From the NCBI RefSeq assembly GCF_004795035.1, contig NZ_SSBK01000002.1, forward strand, positions 310,001 to 374,000: 64,000 nucleotides of DNA, read 5' to 3'. A program made the position numbers and the translations under genes. This DNA comes from Streptomyces sp. A0958 (GTDB lineage Bacteria > Actinomycetota > Actinomycetes > Streptomycetales > Streptomycetaceae). The notes under the pieces are model-generated. The model was given only the letters and a program-made list of their open reading frames with translations, was not told the origin of the DNA and did not search any database. This document shows, one piece after another, positions 54,566 through 63,345 of this stretch (positions are counted from its first letter, which is position 1; each line of letters begins with the position of its first letter).

Positions 54566-55011
54566 GTCCTCTGGCTCCTGTCGCGCGCCGTTGCGTGACG
54601 TAGGTGAAAGGGTCGGCACAACGCCACGACGCGGGGTTTCCGGTCTGGGTCGACGCTATGCCGCGGTGAGAGATCCCCGGGACCTTATTGGCCGTTTTCG
54701 GCGGTCGGCCCGGGCGAGAGGGATCAGTCGGGACGGCCCGGGCACTGTGGCACTCCGGGCGCCGGCCGGGGGCTTCGCTGCCCCCGAGACATATCGCGCT
54801 GATCACGGGGTCCAGGCTATCTCGCCCGCGCCCGTCACCGTCACGATCCGGATGTGTACAAAAGAAGGCCGCGAATTTAGACACTTTGGACAGGCGCCGT
54901 GGCCCCGCCCCGACCCACCCCGCCCCGACCGGCCCCGACCGACCGGAGCGAGGCCCGCCGGACGAGGAACGGCCCACGGGACGAGGAACGGCCCACGGGA
55001 CGAGGTACGGC
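54566..55011. other. intergenic region upstream of glutamate dehydrogenase
   Basis: 446 bases with no gene. An AT-richer patch near 54850-54885 (GTGTACAAAAGAAGG, TTTAGACACTTTGGACA) may contain the glutamate dehydrogenase promoter, but I cannot fix the elements. The right end holds the repeats at 54961. Confidence 0.55.
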
Positions 55012-55017
55012 CTACCC
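54961..55017. repeat. three tandem 19-bp repeats overlapping the HAD stop
   Basis: GACGAGGAACGGCCCACGG occurs at 54961-54979 and 54980-54998, and a diverged third copy at 54999-55017 covers the last codons and stop of the HAD gene. Confidence 0.85.
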
Positions 55018-55686
55018 CACCAGCCGCTCGGCGAGTGCCGTGGCTTCGGCCAGGGTGTCCACGACCGGCACCCCGGCCGCCTCCAGACTGGCCCGGCTGT
55101 GCGAGCCGCCCGTGTAGAGGACCGCCTTGGCACCGACATGGGCGGCGGCCACGGCGTCGTCCACCGCGTCACCTATGACGACCGTGTGCCGCGGGGATAT
55201 CCCGTCCAGGGCCACGAGATGCCGCTCCATGTACTGCGCCTTGCTGCCGCCGGACGGCCCGGTGCGCCCGTCGACGCGCACGAAGTGCCGCTCGATGCCG
55301 TACCCGCGCACGACGGGGACCAGCTCCTCGTGCTGGTACATGCTCATGAGGGACTGGCTGCGGCCCGTCAGCTGCCACTGGGCGAGCAGCTCGGCGGCGC
55401 CCGCGGTCAGCCCGCAGGCGTCCCGCTGCTGGGTGTAGTGGCGGTGGAAGACGCCGTCCATGCGCTCCCACTCGGCGTCGGTGGGGAGCCGGCCCATCAG
55501 CCGCTCGTAGAAACGGGGTATCGGGATGCAGTACATCTCCCGGTACTGCTCCACGGTGATCGGCGACAGGCCGATCTCGCCGAACGCGGCATTGGTCGCG
55601 CCGACGACGGCGGTGTTGTCGTCGAGCAGCGTGCCGTTCCAGTCCCAGACCAGATGCGTGCGGTGGTGTCCCGGTGCAGTCCCCAT
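55012..55686 (-). CDS. HAD superfamily hydrolase (phosphatase-like)
   Basis: A 224-residue hydrolase of the phosphoglycolate phosphatase type. Motif I is LVWDWNGTLLDD; the second acidic residue is Asn, a common variant. Motif II is near LMSMYQH, and motif IV is VVIGDAVDDAVAAAHVG with Lys of motif III in GGSKAQYM. The substrate is unknown, probably a small phosphate ester. The ATG at 55686 (MGTAPGHHRTHL) is 7 bases downstream of a -10 element, so the mRNA is probably leaderless. The promoter matches the DNA-damage class. Confidence 0.88.
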   Translation of the reverse strand: MGTAPGHHRTHLVWDWNGTLLDDNTAVVGATNAAFGEIGLSPITVEQYREMYCIPIPRFYERLMGRLPTDAEWERMDGVFHRHYTQQRDACGLTAGAAELLAQWQLTGRSQSLMSMYQHEELVPVVRGYGIERHFVRVDGRTGPSGGSKAQYMERHLVALDGISPRHTVVIGDAVDDAVAAAHVGAKAVLYTGGSHSRASLEAAGVPVVDTLAEATALAERLVG

Positions 55687-55693
55687 GCCCAGA

Positions 55694-55716
55694 AAAATAC
55701 TCGCCCCCACTGACAA
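55694..55716 (-). promoter_or_regulatory. PafBC/RecA-NDp-type promoter of the HAD gene
   Basis: On the minus strand TTGTCAGTG (55716-55708), 8 bases, then TATTTT (55699-55694). This is an exact match to the mycobacterial RecA-independent DNA-damage promoter consensus TTGTCRGTG-N8-TAnnnT. The start codon follows 7 bases later. Confidence 0.75.
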
Positions 55717-55724
55717 CCGGCCGG

Positions 55725-56231
55725 CTACCCGATCAGGTGGGGAATCTCCTGCACCCCGAACCAGAGCAGTTCGTGGTCCTCGGCGCCGTCGACGGTGAAC
55801 TGCGCGTCGTCGTCCCCGAGGTCCGCCGCCCCGAGCGCGGCGGCGGCCGCCGTGACGTCCTTGTCCGCGTCGCCGGAGTCGACGTGGACCGCGGCGGCCT
55901 CGGTCAGCCGCACGGCGGCGGCGATCGTGACCTCGCCGAGCGAGGAGGCGTCGAGGACGTGGTCCGGGTCGGCGACCGCGGCACCGTCCGGAACGTCGAC
56001 GGCGACGACGACCCGGCGCCGGGCGGCCTGCGGGTCCCCGGCGATCAGCCGCAGCGAGGCGGACGCGGCCCGGTTGAGCGCCGCGTACTCCAGCTCCTCG
56101 ATGTCGTCGGAGACGTACCACTCACGCAGCGCGGGGGTCACCGCGTAGGCGGTGAGCGGACCGGGGCCCAGTTCGCCGGCCCGGTGCGCCGCTGCGAGAC
56201 CGGCGAGGGTCAGGGGGACGTACACGCGCAT
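55725..56231 (-). CDS. DUF6912-like conserved actinobacterial protein
   Basis: A 168-residue protein beginning MRVYVPLTLAGLAAAHRAGELGPGPLTAYAVTPALREWY. The C-terminal part is Asp/Ala-rich and ends HELLWFGVQEIPHLIG. I recognise the family by its N-terminus but no function is known. No membrane or secretion signal is present. It lies upstream of the HAD gene on the same strand, but the HAD gene has its own promoter overlapping the 3-prime end of this one. Confidence 0.75.
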   Translation of the reverse strand: MRVYVPLTLAGLAAAHRAGELGPGPLTAYAVTPALREWYVSDDIEELEYAALNRAASASLRLIAGDPQAARRRVVVAVDVPDGAAVADPDHVLDASSLGEVTIAAAVRLTEAAAVHVDSGDADKDVTAAAAALGAADLGDDDAQFTVDGAEDHELLWFGVQEIPHLIG

Positions 56232-56520
56232 GGCTGGGCCGCTTTCGTAGTCGGAGACGCCCTCAGGATACGTGCGGCGTCCCCCTTTGGGGTTACGCGT
56301 ACGGGCCCGGCCCCGTCCACCCGGCGACGACCGCTCACCCGGCCCGGCCCGCCCCCGGCACCCGCACCGGACGGGGTCGACCACCCGGATAGGTGAATTC
56401 CGGGCCCGCCCCGAGCGACCCCACCGACGCTTGCGGCGGCCTCCGCACCCCCGTAAAAGATCACCAGCAGAAGTTACCGCCCGGTATCCGCCGGGCCTCT
56501 GGAGCACGGGGGCGACAGCG

Positions 56521-56940
56521 ATGACCACGAACAGGACCCGGCCCGCAGGACGGCACGACGCACGCAGGCCCGAAGCCGTACCCGCCCAACGCCACCGGAC
56601 CCCTCGGCGCATGCGCCCCCACCACTGGTTCGCGGAACGCCTGCTGGCGGTCCTGAGCGGCCAGCGCCCGGTCCACTGGATGCTCGGCCACACCATCGGC
56701 GAGGCCTACGACCAACTGGCCGAACTCGCCCCCAGCACCCCCCTCAGAACCCGGGGCACCCGCCCGGTCATCCGCATGTGCCGAGGCGCCCAGCCGGCCC
56801 CCGGCGTAGTGGAAGCCTGCGCAAGCATCGCCGCAGGCGAAGAGGTTCGCGCCATGGCCTTCCGCCTGGAACAGGGCTCCGACCTCCGCTGGCGCTGCGC
56901 GGCAGTGGAACTGGGCAACACCCCGATGCGAAACCGATGA
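56521..56940 (+). CDS. Rv3235 family protein
   Basis: A 139-residue basic protein. The N-terminal 30 residues are Arg/Pro-rich, then FAERLLAVLSGQRPVHWMLGHTIGEAYDQLAELA and a C-terminal RAMAFRLEQGSDLRWRCAAVELG, the pattern of the actinobacterial Rv3235 family. Function unknown. The position close to secA is conserved with mycobacteria (from memory), which suggests an old link. The ATG at 56521 is preceded by a G-rich ribosome site. Confidence 0.8.
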   Translation: MTTNRTRPAGRHDARRPEAVPAQRHRTPRRMRPHHWFAERLLAVLSGQRPVHWMLGHTIGEAYDQLAELAPSTPLRTRGTRPVIRMCRGAQPAPGVVEACASIAAGEEVRAMAFRLEQGSDLRWRCAAVELGNTPMRNR

Positions 56941-57134
56941 GCCGCCGAACACCACACCCCCGCGCCCCACCAGACCCCCGGAGGGGCCCCTCACGCCCCA
57001 CAGCCACCCCAGACAGGGCCCGGGCCCCCGAGCCCCAAAACCCCGTCCCAAGCCCTCAGCGCCCCACCAGAACCCCTCAAAACGCCCACCCCGAGCCGCA
57101 CCGCCCAAGCACCCCCGCGCATTGCACCCCTTCA

Positions 57135-57281
57135 AGCCCCTCCGGCGTTGTTCCCAGCCTCGCCGGCATTTGAGGCGCGGGGCCCGGGGCGGAGCCCCAC
57201 AGTCCCGGCCCCTCCGGCGCTTTTCCTCCCAGCCCCTCCGGCGCTTTTCCTCCCGGCCCCTCCGGCGCTTGAGGAACGGGG
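57135..57281. repeat. dispersed CCTCCGGCGCTT elements
   Basis: Four or five copies of CCCCTCCGGCG(C/T)T lie here (near 57137, 57208, 57232, 57256), the last followed by GAGGAACGGGG. They are the same family as the repeats at 49395, with the variable 3-prime half (TTGAGGAC, TTTTCCTCC, TTGAGGAACGG). Confidence 0.8.
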
Positions 57282-57434
57282 CCCGGGACAGCGCCCCGGT
57301 TTCGGGAAGGGGCGGGTAGGGGAACAGGCCCGCCGCAGGCGCACACGCACACGCACACGCACCGCACACCACAAGCGCACCGCACCCGCACCCGCTCCCA
57401 CGGCCCCCACGGCCCCCACCCCCACACAAAACAA

Positions 57435-57469
57435 CCGGGCCGGACACCCCAGAACGGTGCCCGGCCCGG
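57435..57469 (-). terminator. secA terminator
   Basis: A 14-bp stem with one mismatch (57435-57448 with 57456-57469) and a 7-base loop lies 26 bases past the secA stop. Confidence 0.8.
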
Positions 57470-57494
57470 CTACAAACCCCAACGTCAGCGCAAG

Positions 57495-60317
57495 CTACTT
57501 CTTGCGCCGCCGCCCCCCGCCCCCACTCTTCTGCGCCTTACGCCGCTCCGCCCGAGTAAGCCCATCCGACTCCGACTCCGACCCGGCACCGGCACCATCC
57601 CCGCTGGAGAAGTCGCCCTCGACCACCCCGCCCTCCCCGTCCACCGTGGGAGCGGAGAAGTGCAGCCGGTCGGGCCGCTGCGGAGCCTCCAGCCCCTTGG
57701 CGCGGATCTCCGGCCGCGCGGCCGGCACCGCGTCCTCCTTGGACAGCGACGTCGCCGCGTCCTGGACAGGAACCTCCTCGACCTGCTGCTCGACCTGGAC
57801 CTCCAGGTTGAACAGGTAGCCGACGGACTCCTCCTTGATGCCCTCCATCATGGCGTTGAACATGTCGAAGCCCTCGCGCTGGTACTCGACCAGCGGGTCC
57901 TTCTGCGCCATGGCCCGCAGGCCGATGCCCTCCTGGAGGTAGTCCATCTCGTAGAGGTGCTCGCGCCACTTGCGGTCCAGGACCGACAGCACCACGCGCC
58001 GCTCCAGTTCACGCATGATCTCGGAGCCGAGCGTCTTCTCCCGCTCGTCGTACTGCTCGTGGATGTCGTCCTTGACCGACTCGGCGATGAACTCCGCGGT
58101 GACCCCGGCCAGGTCCCCCGCCGCGTCCTCCAGCTCGGCGACCGTGACCTTCACCGGGTAGAGCTGCTTGAACGCGCCCCACAGCCGGTCCAGGTCCCAC
58201 TCCTCGGCGAAGCCCTCCGCCGTCTCCTGGCGGATGTAGTCGTCGATCGTGTCGTCCATGAAGTGGCGGATCTGCTCCTGCAGGTCCTCGCCCTCCAGGA
58301 CCCGGCGCCGCTCGCCGTAGATGACCTCACGCTGCCGGTTGAGCACCTCGTCGTACTTCAGGACGTTCTTACGCGTCTCGAAGTTCTGCTGCTCGACCTG
58401 CGACTGCGCCGACGCGATCGCCCGTGTCACCATCTTGTTCTCGATCGGCACGTCGTCCGGCACGTTGGCCATCGACATGACGCGCTCGACCATCTGCGCC
58501 TTGAACAGCCGCATCAGGTCGTCGCCGAGCGACAGGTAGAAGCGGGACTCGCCCGGGTCGCCCTGACGGCCGGAACGACCGCGCAGCTGGTTGTCGATAC
58601 GGCGCGACTCGTGCCGCTCGGTGCCCAGGACGTAGAGCCCGCCCAGCTCCTTGACCTCCTCGAACTCCGCTCGCACGGCCTCCTCGGCCTTCTCCAGCGC
58701 GGCGGGAAGGGCGGCCGCCCACTCCTCGACGTGCTCGACGGGGTCGAGCCCCCGCTGCCGCAGCTCGGCCTCGGCGAGGTCGTCCGGGTTGCCGCCGAGC
58801 TTGATGTCGGTGCCTCGTCCGGCCATGTTCGTCGCGACGGTCACCGCACCCTTGCGGCCGGCCTGGGCGACGATCGTCGCCTCCCGGTCGTGCTGCTTGG
58901 CGTTGAGCACCTCGTGCTGGACACCACGCTTGGAGAGCTGCTGCGAGAGGTACTCGGACTTCTCGACGGAGGTCGTGCCGACCAGGATCGGCTGCCCCTT
59001 CTCGTGCTTCTCGGCGATGTCGTCCACGACCGCGGCGAACTTGGCGACCTCGGTGCGGTAGATGAGGTCCGACTGGTCGGCGCGCTGCATCGGCCGGTTC
59101 GTCGGGATCGGCACGACGCCCAGCTTGTAGATCTGGTGGAACTCGGCGGCCTCGGTCATCGCCGTACCGGTCATGCCGGAGAGCTTGCCGTAGAGGCGGA
59201 AGAAGTTCTGCAGGGTGATCGTGGCGAGCGTCTGGTTCTCGTCCTTGATGTCCACCCCTTCCTTCGCCTCGATCGCCTGGTGCATGCCCTCGTTGTAGCG
59301 GCGGCCGGCGAGGATACGGCCGGTGTGCTCGTCGACGATCATGACTTCGCCGTCGATGACGACGTAGTCCTTGTCCTTCTTGAAGAGTTCCTTGGCCTTG
59401 ATGGCGTTGTTGAGGTACCCGACGAGGGGGGTGTTCACCGACTCGTAGAGGTTGTCGATGCCGAGCCAGTCCTCGACCTTCGAGACGCCGGGCTCGTGGA
59501 TCGCGACGGTCCGCTTCTTCTCGTCGACCTCGTAGTCGCCGGTCTCCTCGATGCCCTTGAGCGGGTTGCCCGCCTCGCCCTTGGACAGGCGCGTGACCAG
59601 CTTGGCGAAGTCGCCGTACCACTTGGTGGCCTGGTCGGCGGGGCCGGAGATGATCAGCGGCGTACGGGCCTCGTCGACCAGGATCGAGTCGACCTCGTCG
59701 ACGATCGCGAAGTTGTGGCCGCGCTGGACCAGCTCCTCCTTCGACCACGCCATGTTGTCGCGGAGGTAGTCGAAGCCGAACTCGTTGTTCGTGCCGTACG
59801 TGATGTCGCAGGCGTACTGCTCACGGCGCTGGGCCGGAGTCATGTTCGCGATGATGCAGCCGACGTCGAGGCCGAGGAACTTGTGGACCCGGCCCATCAT
59901 CTCGGAGTCACGCGAGGCGAGGTAGTCGTTCACCGTGATCAGGTGCACGCCCTTGCCGGACAGGGCGTTGAGATACGCGGGCAGCGTGCCGACGAGGGTC
60001 TTGCCCTCACCGGTCTTCATCTCCGCCACGTAGCCCAGGTGCAGCGCGGCGCCACCCATGATCTGGACGTCGTAGTGGCGCTGGCCGAGGACGCGCTTGG
60101 CCGCCTCGCGGACGGTCGCGAACGCCTCGGGAAGCAGGTCGTCCAGGCTCTCGCCGTCCGCGTACCGTTCCTTGTACTCGTCGGTGAGCGCCCGCAGCTC
60201 GGCGTCGGAGAGGTTGACGAAGTCCTCTTCGATGGAGCTGACCTGGTCCGCGATGCGGTGCAGTTTGCGCAGGATCTTGCCTTCGCCTGCACGCATGAGC
60301 TTGTTGAAGACGGACAC
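57495..60317 (-). CDS. secA: preprotein translocase ATPase SecA
   Basis: A 940-residue motor that drives secretory proteins through SecYEG. Walker A is TGEGKT (102-107), the DEAD-like motif is [13 protein letters not shown], the helicase motif is [14 protein letters not shown], and the regulator IRA1 region is [30 protein letters not shown]. The C-terminus is a low-complexity acidic stretch and an Arg/Lys-rich tail, lacking the zinc-binding Cys/His motif that binds SecB in E. coli, as expected for actinobacteria. The start is the GTG at 60317 ([14 protein letters not shown]) with AAGGAG about 10 bases upstream; the frame extends to 60410 without similarity. Confidence 0.97.
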   Translation of the reverse strand: MSVFNKLMRAGEGKILRKLHRIADQVSSIEEDFVNLSDAELRALTDEYKERYADGESLDDLLPEAFATVREAAKRVLGQRHYDVQIMGGAALHLGYVAEMKTGEGKTLVGTLPAYLNALSGKGVHLITVNDYLASRDSEMMGRVHKFLGLDVGCIIANMTPAQRREQYACDITYGTNNEFGFDYLRDNMAWSKEELVQRGHNFAIVDEVDSILVDEARTPLIISGPADQATKWYGDFAKLVTRLSKGEAGNPLKGIEETGDYEVDEKKRTVAIHEPGVSKVEDWLGIDNLYESVNTPLVGYLNNAIKAKELFKKDKDYVVIDGEVMIVDEHTGRILAGRRYNEGMHQAIEAKEGVDIKDENQTLATITLQNFFRLYGKLSGMTGTAMTEAAEFHQIYKLGVVPIPTNRPMQRADQSDLIYRTEVAKFAAVVDDIAEKHEKGQPILVGTTSVEKSEYLSQQLSKRGVQHEVLNAKQHDREATIVAQAGRKGAVTVATNMAGRGTDIKLGGNPDDLAEAELRQRGLDPVEHVEEWAAALPAALEKAEEAVRAEFEEVKELGGLYVLGTERHESRRIDNQLRGRSGRQGDPGESRFYLSLGDDLMRLFKAQMVERVMSMANVPDDVPIENKMVTRAIASAQSQVEQQNFETRKNVLKYDEVLNRQREVIYGERRRVLEGEDLQEQIRHFMDDTIDDYIRQETAEGFAEEWDLDRLWGAFKQLYPVKVTVAELEDAAGDLAGVTAEFIAESVKDDIHEQYDEREKTLGSEIMRELERRVVLSVLDRKWREHLYEMDYLQEGIGLRAMAQKDPLVEYQREGFDMFNAMMEGIKEESVGYLFNLEVQVEQQVEEVPVQDAATSLSKEDAVPAARPEIRAKGLEAPQRPDRLHFSAPTVDGEGGVVEGDFSSGDGAGAGSESESDGLTRAERRKAQKSGGGGRRRKK

Positions 60318-60558
60318 TGAGGCTGGTCTCCTTGCCGGTCGGGCCTGGCACTGGGTCGTGTAATGGACTCTGGCGCGGGCACGGCAGGTGGGCCCCACCG
60401 CAACGGCCATCGTAAGCGAGGACCCCGCCGCGCCGGGAGGGCTGCCACCGCGTTGTCCCCGCAGTGCCCTTCCGAGTCAACGGACGAAGGGTGCGGAAGG
60501 TGCCGGGAAACGTGAAAAGTCCTCGCTTCCCCGCCGCTGCCTCACCAAGAATCCCTTC

Positions 60559-61149
60559 ATGGAACCGATCACCCTCACCACCGACCGCCTGCTGTTGCGC
60601 CCCTTCGTCCAGGCCGACACGGACGCGGTGTACGACGCCTGCCAGGACCCGGACATCCAGCGCTGGACGGTGGTCCCCTCGCCCTACGGCCGCCCCGACG
60701 CGGAGTTCTTCACCGCCCGGCTCTGTCCGGGCGGCTGGCAGGACGACTCGATGTACAACTTCGCCGTGGTGCCGCGGGCCGGCGGGGCCCTCATAGGCGC
60801 GCTCGGCATCAACAGGCGGACCGGCCCGGGCACGTACGAGGTCGGCTTCTGGACCGCGAAGGAGCACCGGGGCCGCGGCTACATGACCGAGGCGGTCCTG
60901 TGCGCCGCCCGCTGGAGCTTCGCCTCGCTCGGCTGCGACCGGCTGGAGTGGAAGGCCGAGACCGGCAACGTCCCGTCACGGGCCGTCGCGCTGAAGGCGG
61001 GCTTCCGGCTGGAGGGCGCCCAGCGCTCGGGGCTGCTCAACAAGGGGGTGCGCCGCGATACGTGGGTCGGCGCGCTGCTCCCCTCCGACCTCGGCCTGGC
61101 CGGTACCCAGGCGTACGTCCCGGCGGGCGATGTCAGTGGCGCCCCCTAA
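60559..61149 (+). CDS. GNAT family N-acetyltransferase
   Basis: A 196-residue RimJ-type acetyltransferase (ITLTTDRLLLRPFVQADTDAVYDACQDPDIQRW, then VGFWTAKEHRGRGYMTEAVLCAARW and DRLEWKAETGNVPSRAVALKAGF). The substrate is unknown. It is divergent from secA and starts at the ATG at 60559 without an obvious ribosome site. Its stop is 10 bases before the next gene's start, so the two may form an operon. Confidence 0.87.
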   Translation: MEPITLTTDRLLLRPFVQADTDAVYDACQDPDIQRWTVVPSPYGRPDAEFFTARLCPGGWQDDSMYNFAVVPRAGGALIGALGINRRTGPGTYEVGFWTAKEHRGRGYMTEAVLCAARWSFASLGCDRLEWKAETGNVPSRAVALKAGFRLEGAQRSGLLNKGVRRDTWVGALLPSDLGLAGTQAYVPAGDVSGAP

Positions 61150-61159
61150 AGTGCGGAGC

Positions 61160-62335
61160 ATGACGTCTGTGCAGCCACCCGCAGTCGAACTCTCCGCCGA
61201 CCAGGCGCGCAGGATCGCCCTGCGCGCGCAGGGTTTCCTGGGCGCGCCGGACCGCCGGGCCGGGGTGCCCGGAGTGCTGCGGCACCTCGGCGCCGTACAG
61301 CTGGACACGATCTCGGTACTGGCGCGTTCGCACGAACTGATCCCGTACGCGCGCCTGGGCGCGATCGGCCGGCGCACGGTCGAGGAGGCGTACTGGTCGG
61401 GCGGACGCGCCTTCGAGTACTGGTCGCACGCCGCGTGCATCCTGCCCGTCGAGGAGTGGCCGCACTTCGCGTTCCGCCGCCGCGCCTACCGCTCGCGGGC
61501 GCAGTGGCACCACGACCTGCCGGACGGCGCGTACGACACCGTCATCAAGCAGCTGACCGCCGAGGGCCCGCTGACGGCGACGGAGCTGGGCGGCGCGAAG
61601 AACGGCGGGGAGTGGTGGGACTGGTCGGCGTCGAAGGTGGCCGTCGAGCGTGCCCTGATGTACGGCGAGGTGGTGTGCACCGAGCGGCGCGGCTGGAAGC
61701 GGGTCTACGACCTCGCGGAGCGCGCCCTGCCCGACGCCGTGCTGCACGACGATCTGGACGACGCGGAGTGCCTGCGCCGGCTGGTGGCGCTCGCGGGGCA
61801 GTCGCTGGGCGTGGGCACCCGGTCGGACATCGCGGACTACCACCGTCTCAGGGGGGAGCAGTTCGACGCGGTGGTGGCGGATTCCGGTCTGGTGCCGGTG
61901 TCCGTGCAGGGCTGGGCGAAGCCGGCCTGGGCGGACCCGGCGGCGCTGGCCGTCGAACCGCGCGGGCGGCACCGCACGACGCTGCTGTCGCCCTTCGACT
62001 CACTGGTCTGGGAGCGTGCGCGCACCGAGCGGATCTTCGGATTCACGCACCGGCTGGAGGCGTACGTGCCCAAGCCGAAGCGGATGCACGGCTACTTCGC
62101 GATGCCGCTGCTGGCCGGCGGCAGGCTTCAGGGCCGGGTCGACCCGGCCCGTGACGGCACCACGCTGATCGCCCGGCAGGTGTCCCTGGCGGGCGCGAAG
62201 GCCGTGGCGCCGATGGCGGAGGCTCTGGTGGAGGCGGCCTCCTGGGTCGGCTGCACGGACGTCCGGCTGGAGCGGGTGGAGGCGCCGGAGCTGCGGGGGC
62301 CGCTCACGGCGGAAATCGCCCGCCTCCTGGCATGA
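61160..62335 (+). CDS. YcaQ/AlkX-type winged-helix DNA glycosylase
   Basis: A 391-residue protein of the HTH_42 family, built of tandem winged helices. The family's active-site segment is RHLGAVQLDTISVLARSHELI with Gln47-Leu48-Asp49, the QxD form found in YcaQ/AlkX enzymes that open DNA interstrand crosslinks; the AlkZ self-resistance branch has QxQ. Other conserved parts are YWSHAACILPVEEWPHF and LLSPFDSLVWERARTERIFGF. The role is probably repair of alkylation or crosslinks (inference from the motif). The ATG at 61160 is preceded by GGAG and by a -10-like TAAAGT. Confidence 0.87.
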   Translation: MTSVQPPAVELSADQARRIALRAQGFLGAPDRRAGVPGVLRHLGAVQLDTISVLARSHELIPYARLGAIGRRTVEEAYWSGGRAFEYWSHAACILPVEEWPHFAFRRRAYRSRAQWHHDLPDGAYDTVIKQLTAEGPLTATELGGAKNGGEWWDWSASKVAVERALMYGEVVCTERRGWKRVYDLAERALPDAVLHDDLDDAECLRRLVALAGQSLGVGTRSDIADYHRLRGEQFDAVVADSGLVPVSVQGWAKPAWADPAALAVEPRGRHRTTLLSPFDSLVWERARTERIFGFTHRLEAYVPKPKRMHGYFAMPLLAGGRLQGRVDPARDGTTLIARQVSLAGAKAVAPMAEALVEAASWVGCTDVRLERVEAPELRGPLTAEIARLLA

Positions 62336-62403
62336 CCGGGCTCGCCCGCCTCCTGGGATGACCGGACCGGTCGCGCCGCCGGTCACCGCGTCGTGCGCAC
62401 CGG

Positions 62404-63159
62404 TCACCTGATCTCGAGGATCTTCTCCCGCATGGCATAGACCACCGCTTCCATGCGGGAGTGCAGCTGGAGCTTCTCCAGAATATTGCGCACGTGGTTC
62501 TTCACGGTGTTCTCGGAAATGAACAGTTCCTTGGCGATATCGCGATTGTTCATGCCGGTGGCGACCAGTTTGAGGACTTCGAGTTCACGCTCGGTGAGCC
62601 GGGGCGCCGGTACCAGCCGGCGTTCATCGGTCCGCTGGATCATCGATTTGAACTCGGTGAGCAGTTTGGACGCCATGGACGGGCTGATCTGGGACTGCCC
62701 GTCGGCGACCGCGCGGATCGCGGTGGACACCTCGTCCGTGGAGATCTCCTTGAGGAGATAGCCCGTGGCGCCGGCCTTGATGGCGTCGTAGAGGTCGGCC
62801 TCCTCGTCGCTGATCGTCAGCATGATGATCTTCGCGCTGGGGGCCACCTCCTTGATGGACGTACAGGCCTCGATGCCGCCCCGCCTGGGCATCCGCACAT
62901 CCATCAGCACGATGTCCGGGAGCAGGTCGGCCGCCTTGTCGACCGCCTCCGCCCCGTCGCCCGCCTCGCCGACGACCTCGATGTCCTCCTCGTGCGCGAG
63001 GACGATCTCCAGGCCTCTGCGGAAGAGGGCGTGGTCGTCGACCACCAGGACCCGGATCGGCTCCTTGCGGTAGCCGTTGTCCCGGTACTCGCCGGCCAGG
63101 ACGCCCGCCGCGTCGTCGGAGCCCCTCGCGTCGCGCACGGGCCCGAAGGTGTCCGCCAT
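62404..63159 (-). CDS. NarL/LuxR-type response regulator
   Basis: A 251-residue regulator. A 35-residue acidic N-terminus precedes a receiver domain with Asp41-Asp42, phosphoacceptor Asp87 (IVLMDVRMP), a Thr in LTISDEE and a Lys in YLLKE. A linker and a LuxR-type HTH follow ([43 protein letters not shown]). The start is the ATG at 63159 with GGGGGAGGAA upstream. No histidine kinase is next to it, so it is an orphan. It lies between secA and hpf, as in other Streptomyces (from memory). Confidence 0.93.
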   Translation of the reverse strand: MADTFGPVRDARGSDDAAGVLAGEYRDNGYRKEPIRVLVVDDHALFRRGLEIVLAHEEDIEVVGEAGDGAEAVDKAADLLPDIVLMDVRMPRRGGIEACTSIKEVAPSAKIIMLTISDEEADLYDAIKAGATGYLLKEISTDEVSTAIRAVADGQSQISPSMASKLLTEFKSMIQRTDERRLVPAPRLTERELEVLKLVATGMNNRDIAKELFISENTVKNHVRNILEKLQLHSRMEAVVYAMREKILEIR

Positions 63160-63294
63160 CGTTCCTCCCCCTGAAGGCCACGGCCTGAAGTTCACGAACT
63201 GTCCGCCAACGGCAGTTCACAGAGCACCGTTTGGCTTGAGCCGCCATGATTTCATGCCGGGACGCCCGGCGCGGTGATCCCTCGGTGGCACACG

Positions 63295-63331
63295 GGTGCC
63301 CCTGGGGGCGCACAGGCGCTCCAGGGGCACC
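63295..63331 (-). terminator. hpf terminator
   Basis: An 11-bp stem (63295-63305 with 63321-63331) with a 15-base, partly paired loop lies 15 bases past the hpf stop. Confidence 0.75.
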
Positions 63332-63345
63332 ACACAGTGGTGGCG

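Larger units (their letters stand above)
56941..57494. other. repeat-rich region between the Rv3235-like gene and secA
   Basis: 554 bases of C-rich low-complexity DNA without a believable gene. It holds dispersed-repeat copies (57135-57281), a CACACGCA-type tract near 57340-57370 and the secA terminator. Confidence 0.7.

Noticed and set aside
49538..54598. Open frame of 1686 codons on the plus strand
   Set aside because: Antisense shadow of the glutamate dehydrogenase gene, caused by the high-GC codon pattern.
57660..60320. Open frame of 886 codons on the plus strand
   Set aside because: Antisense shadow of secA; no protein-like motif.
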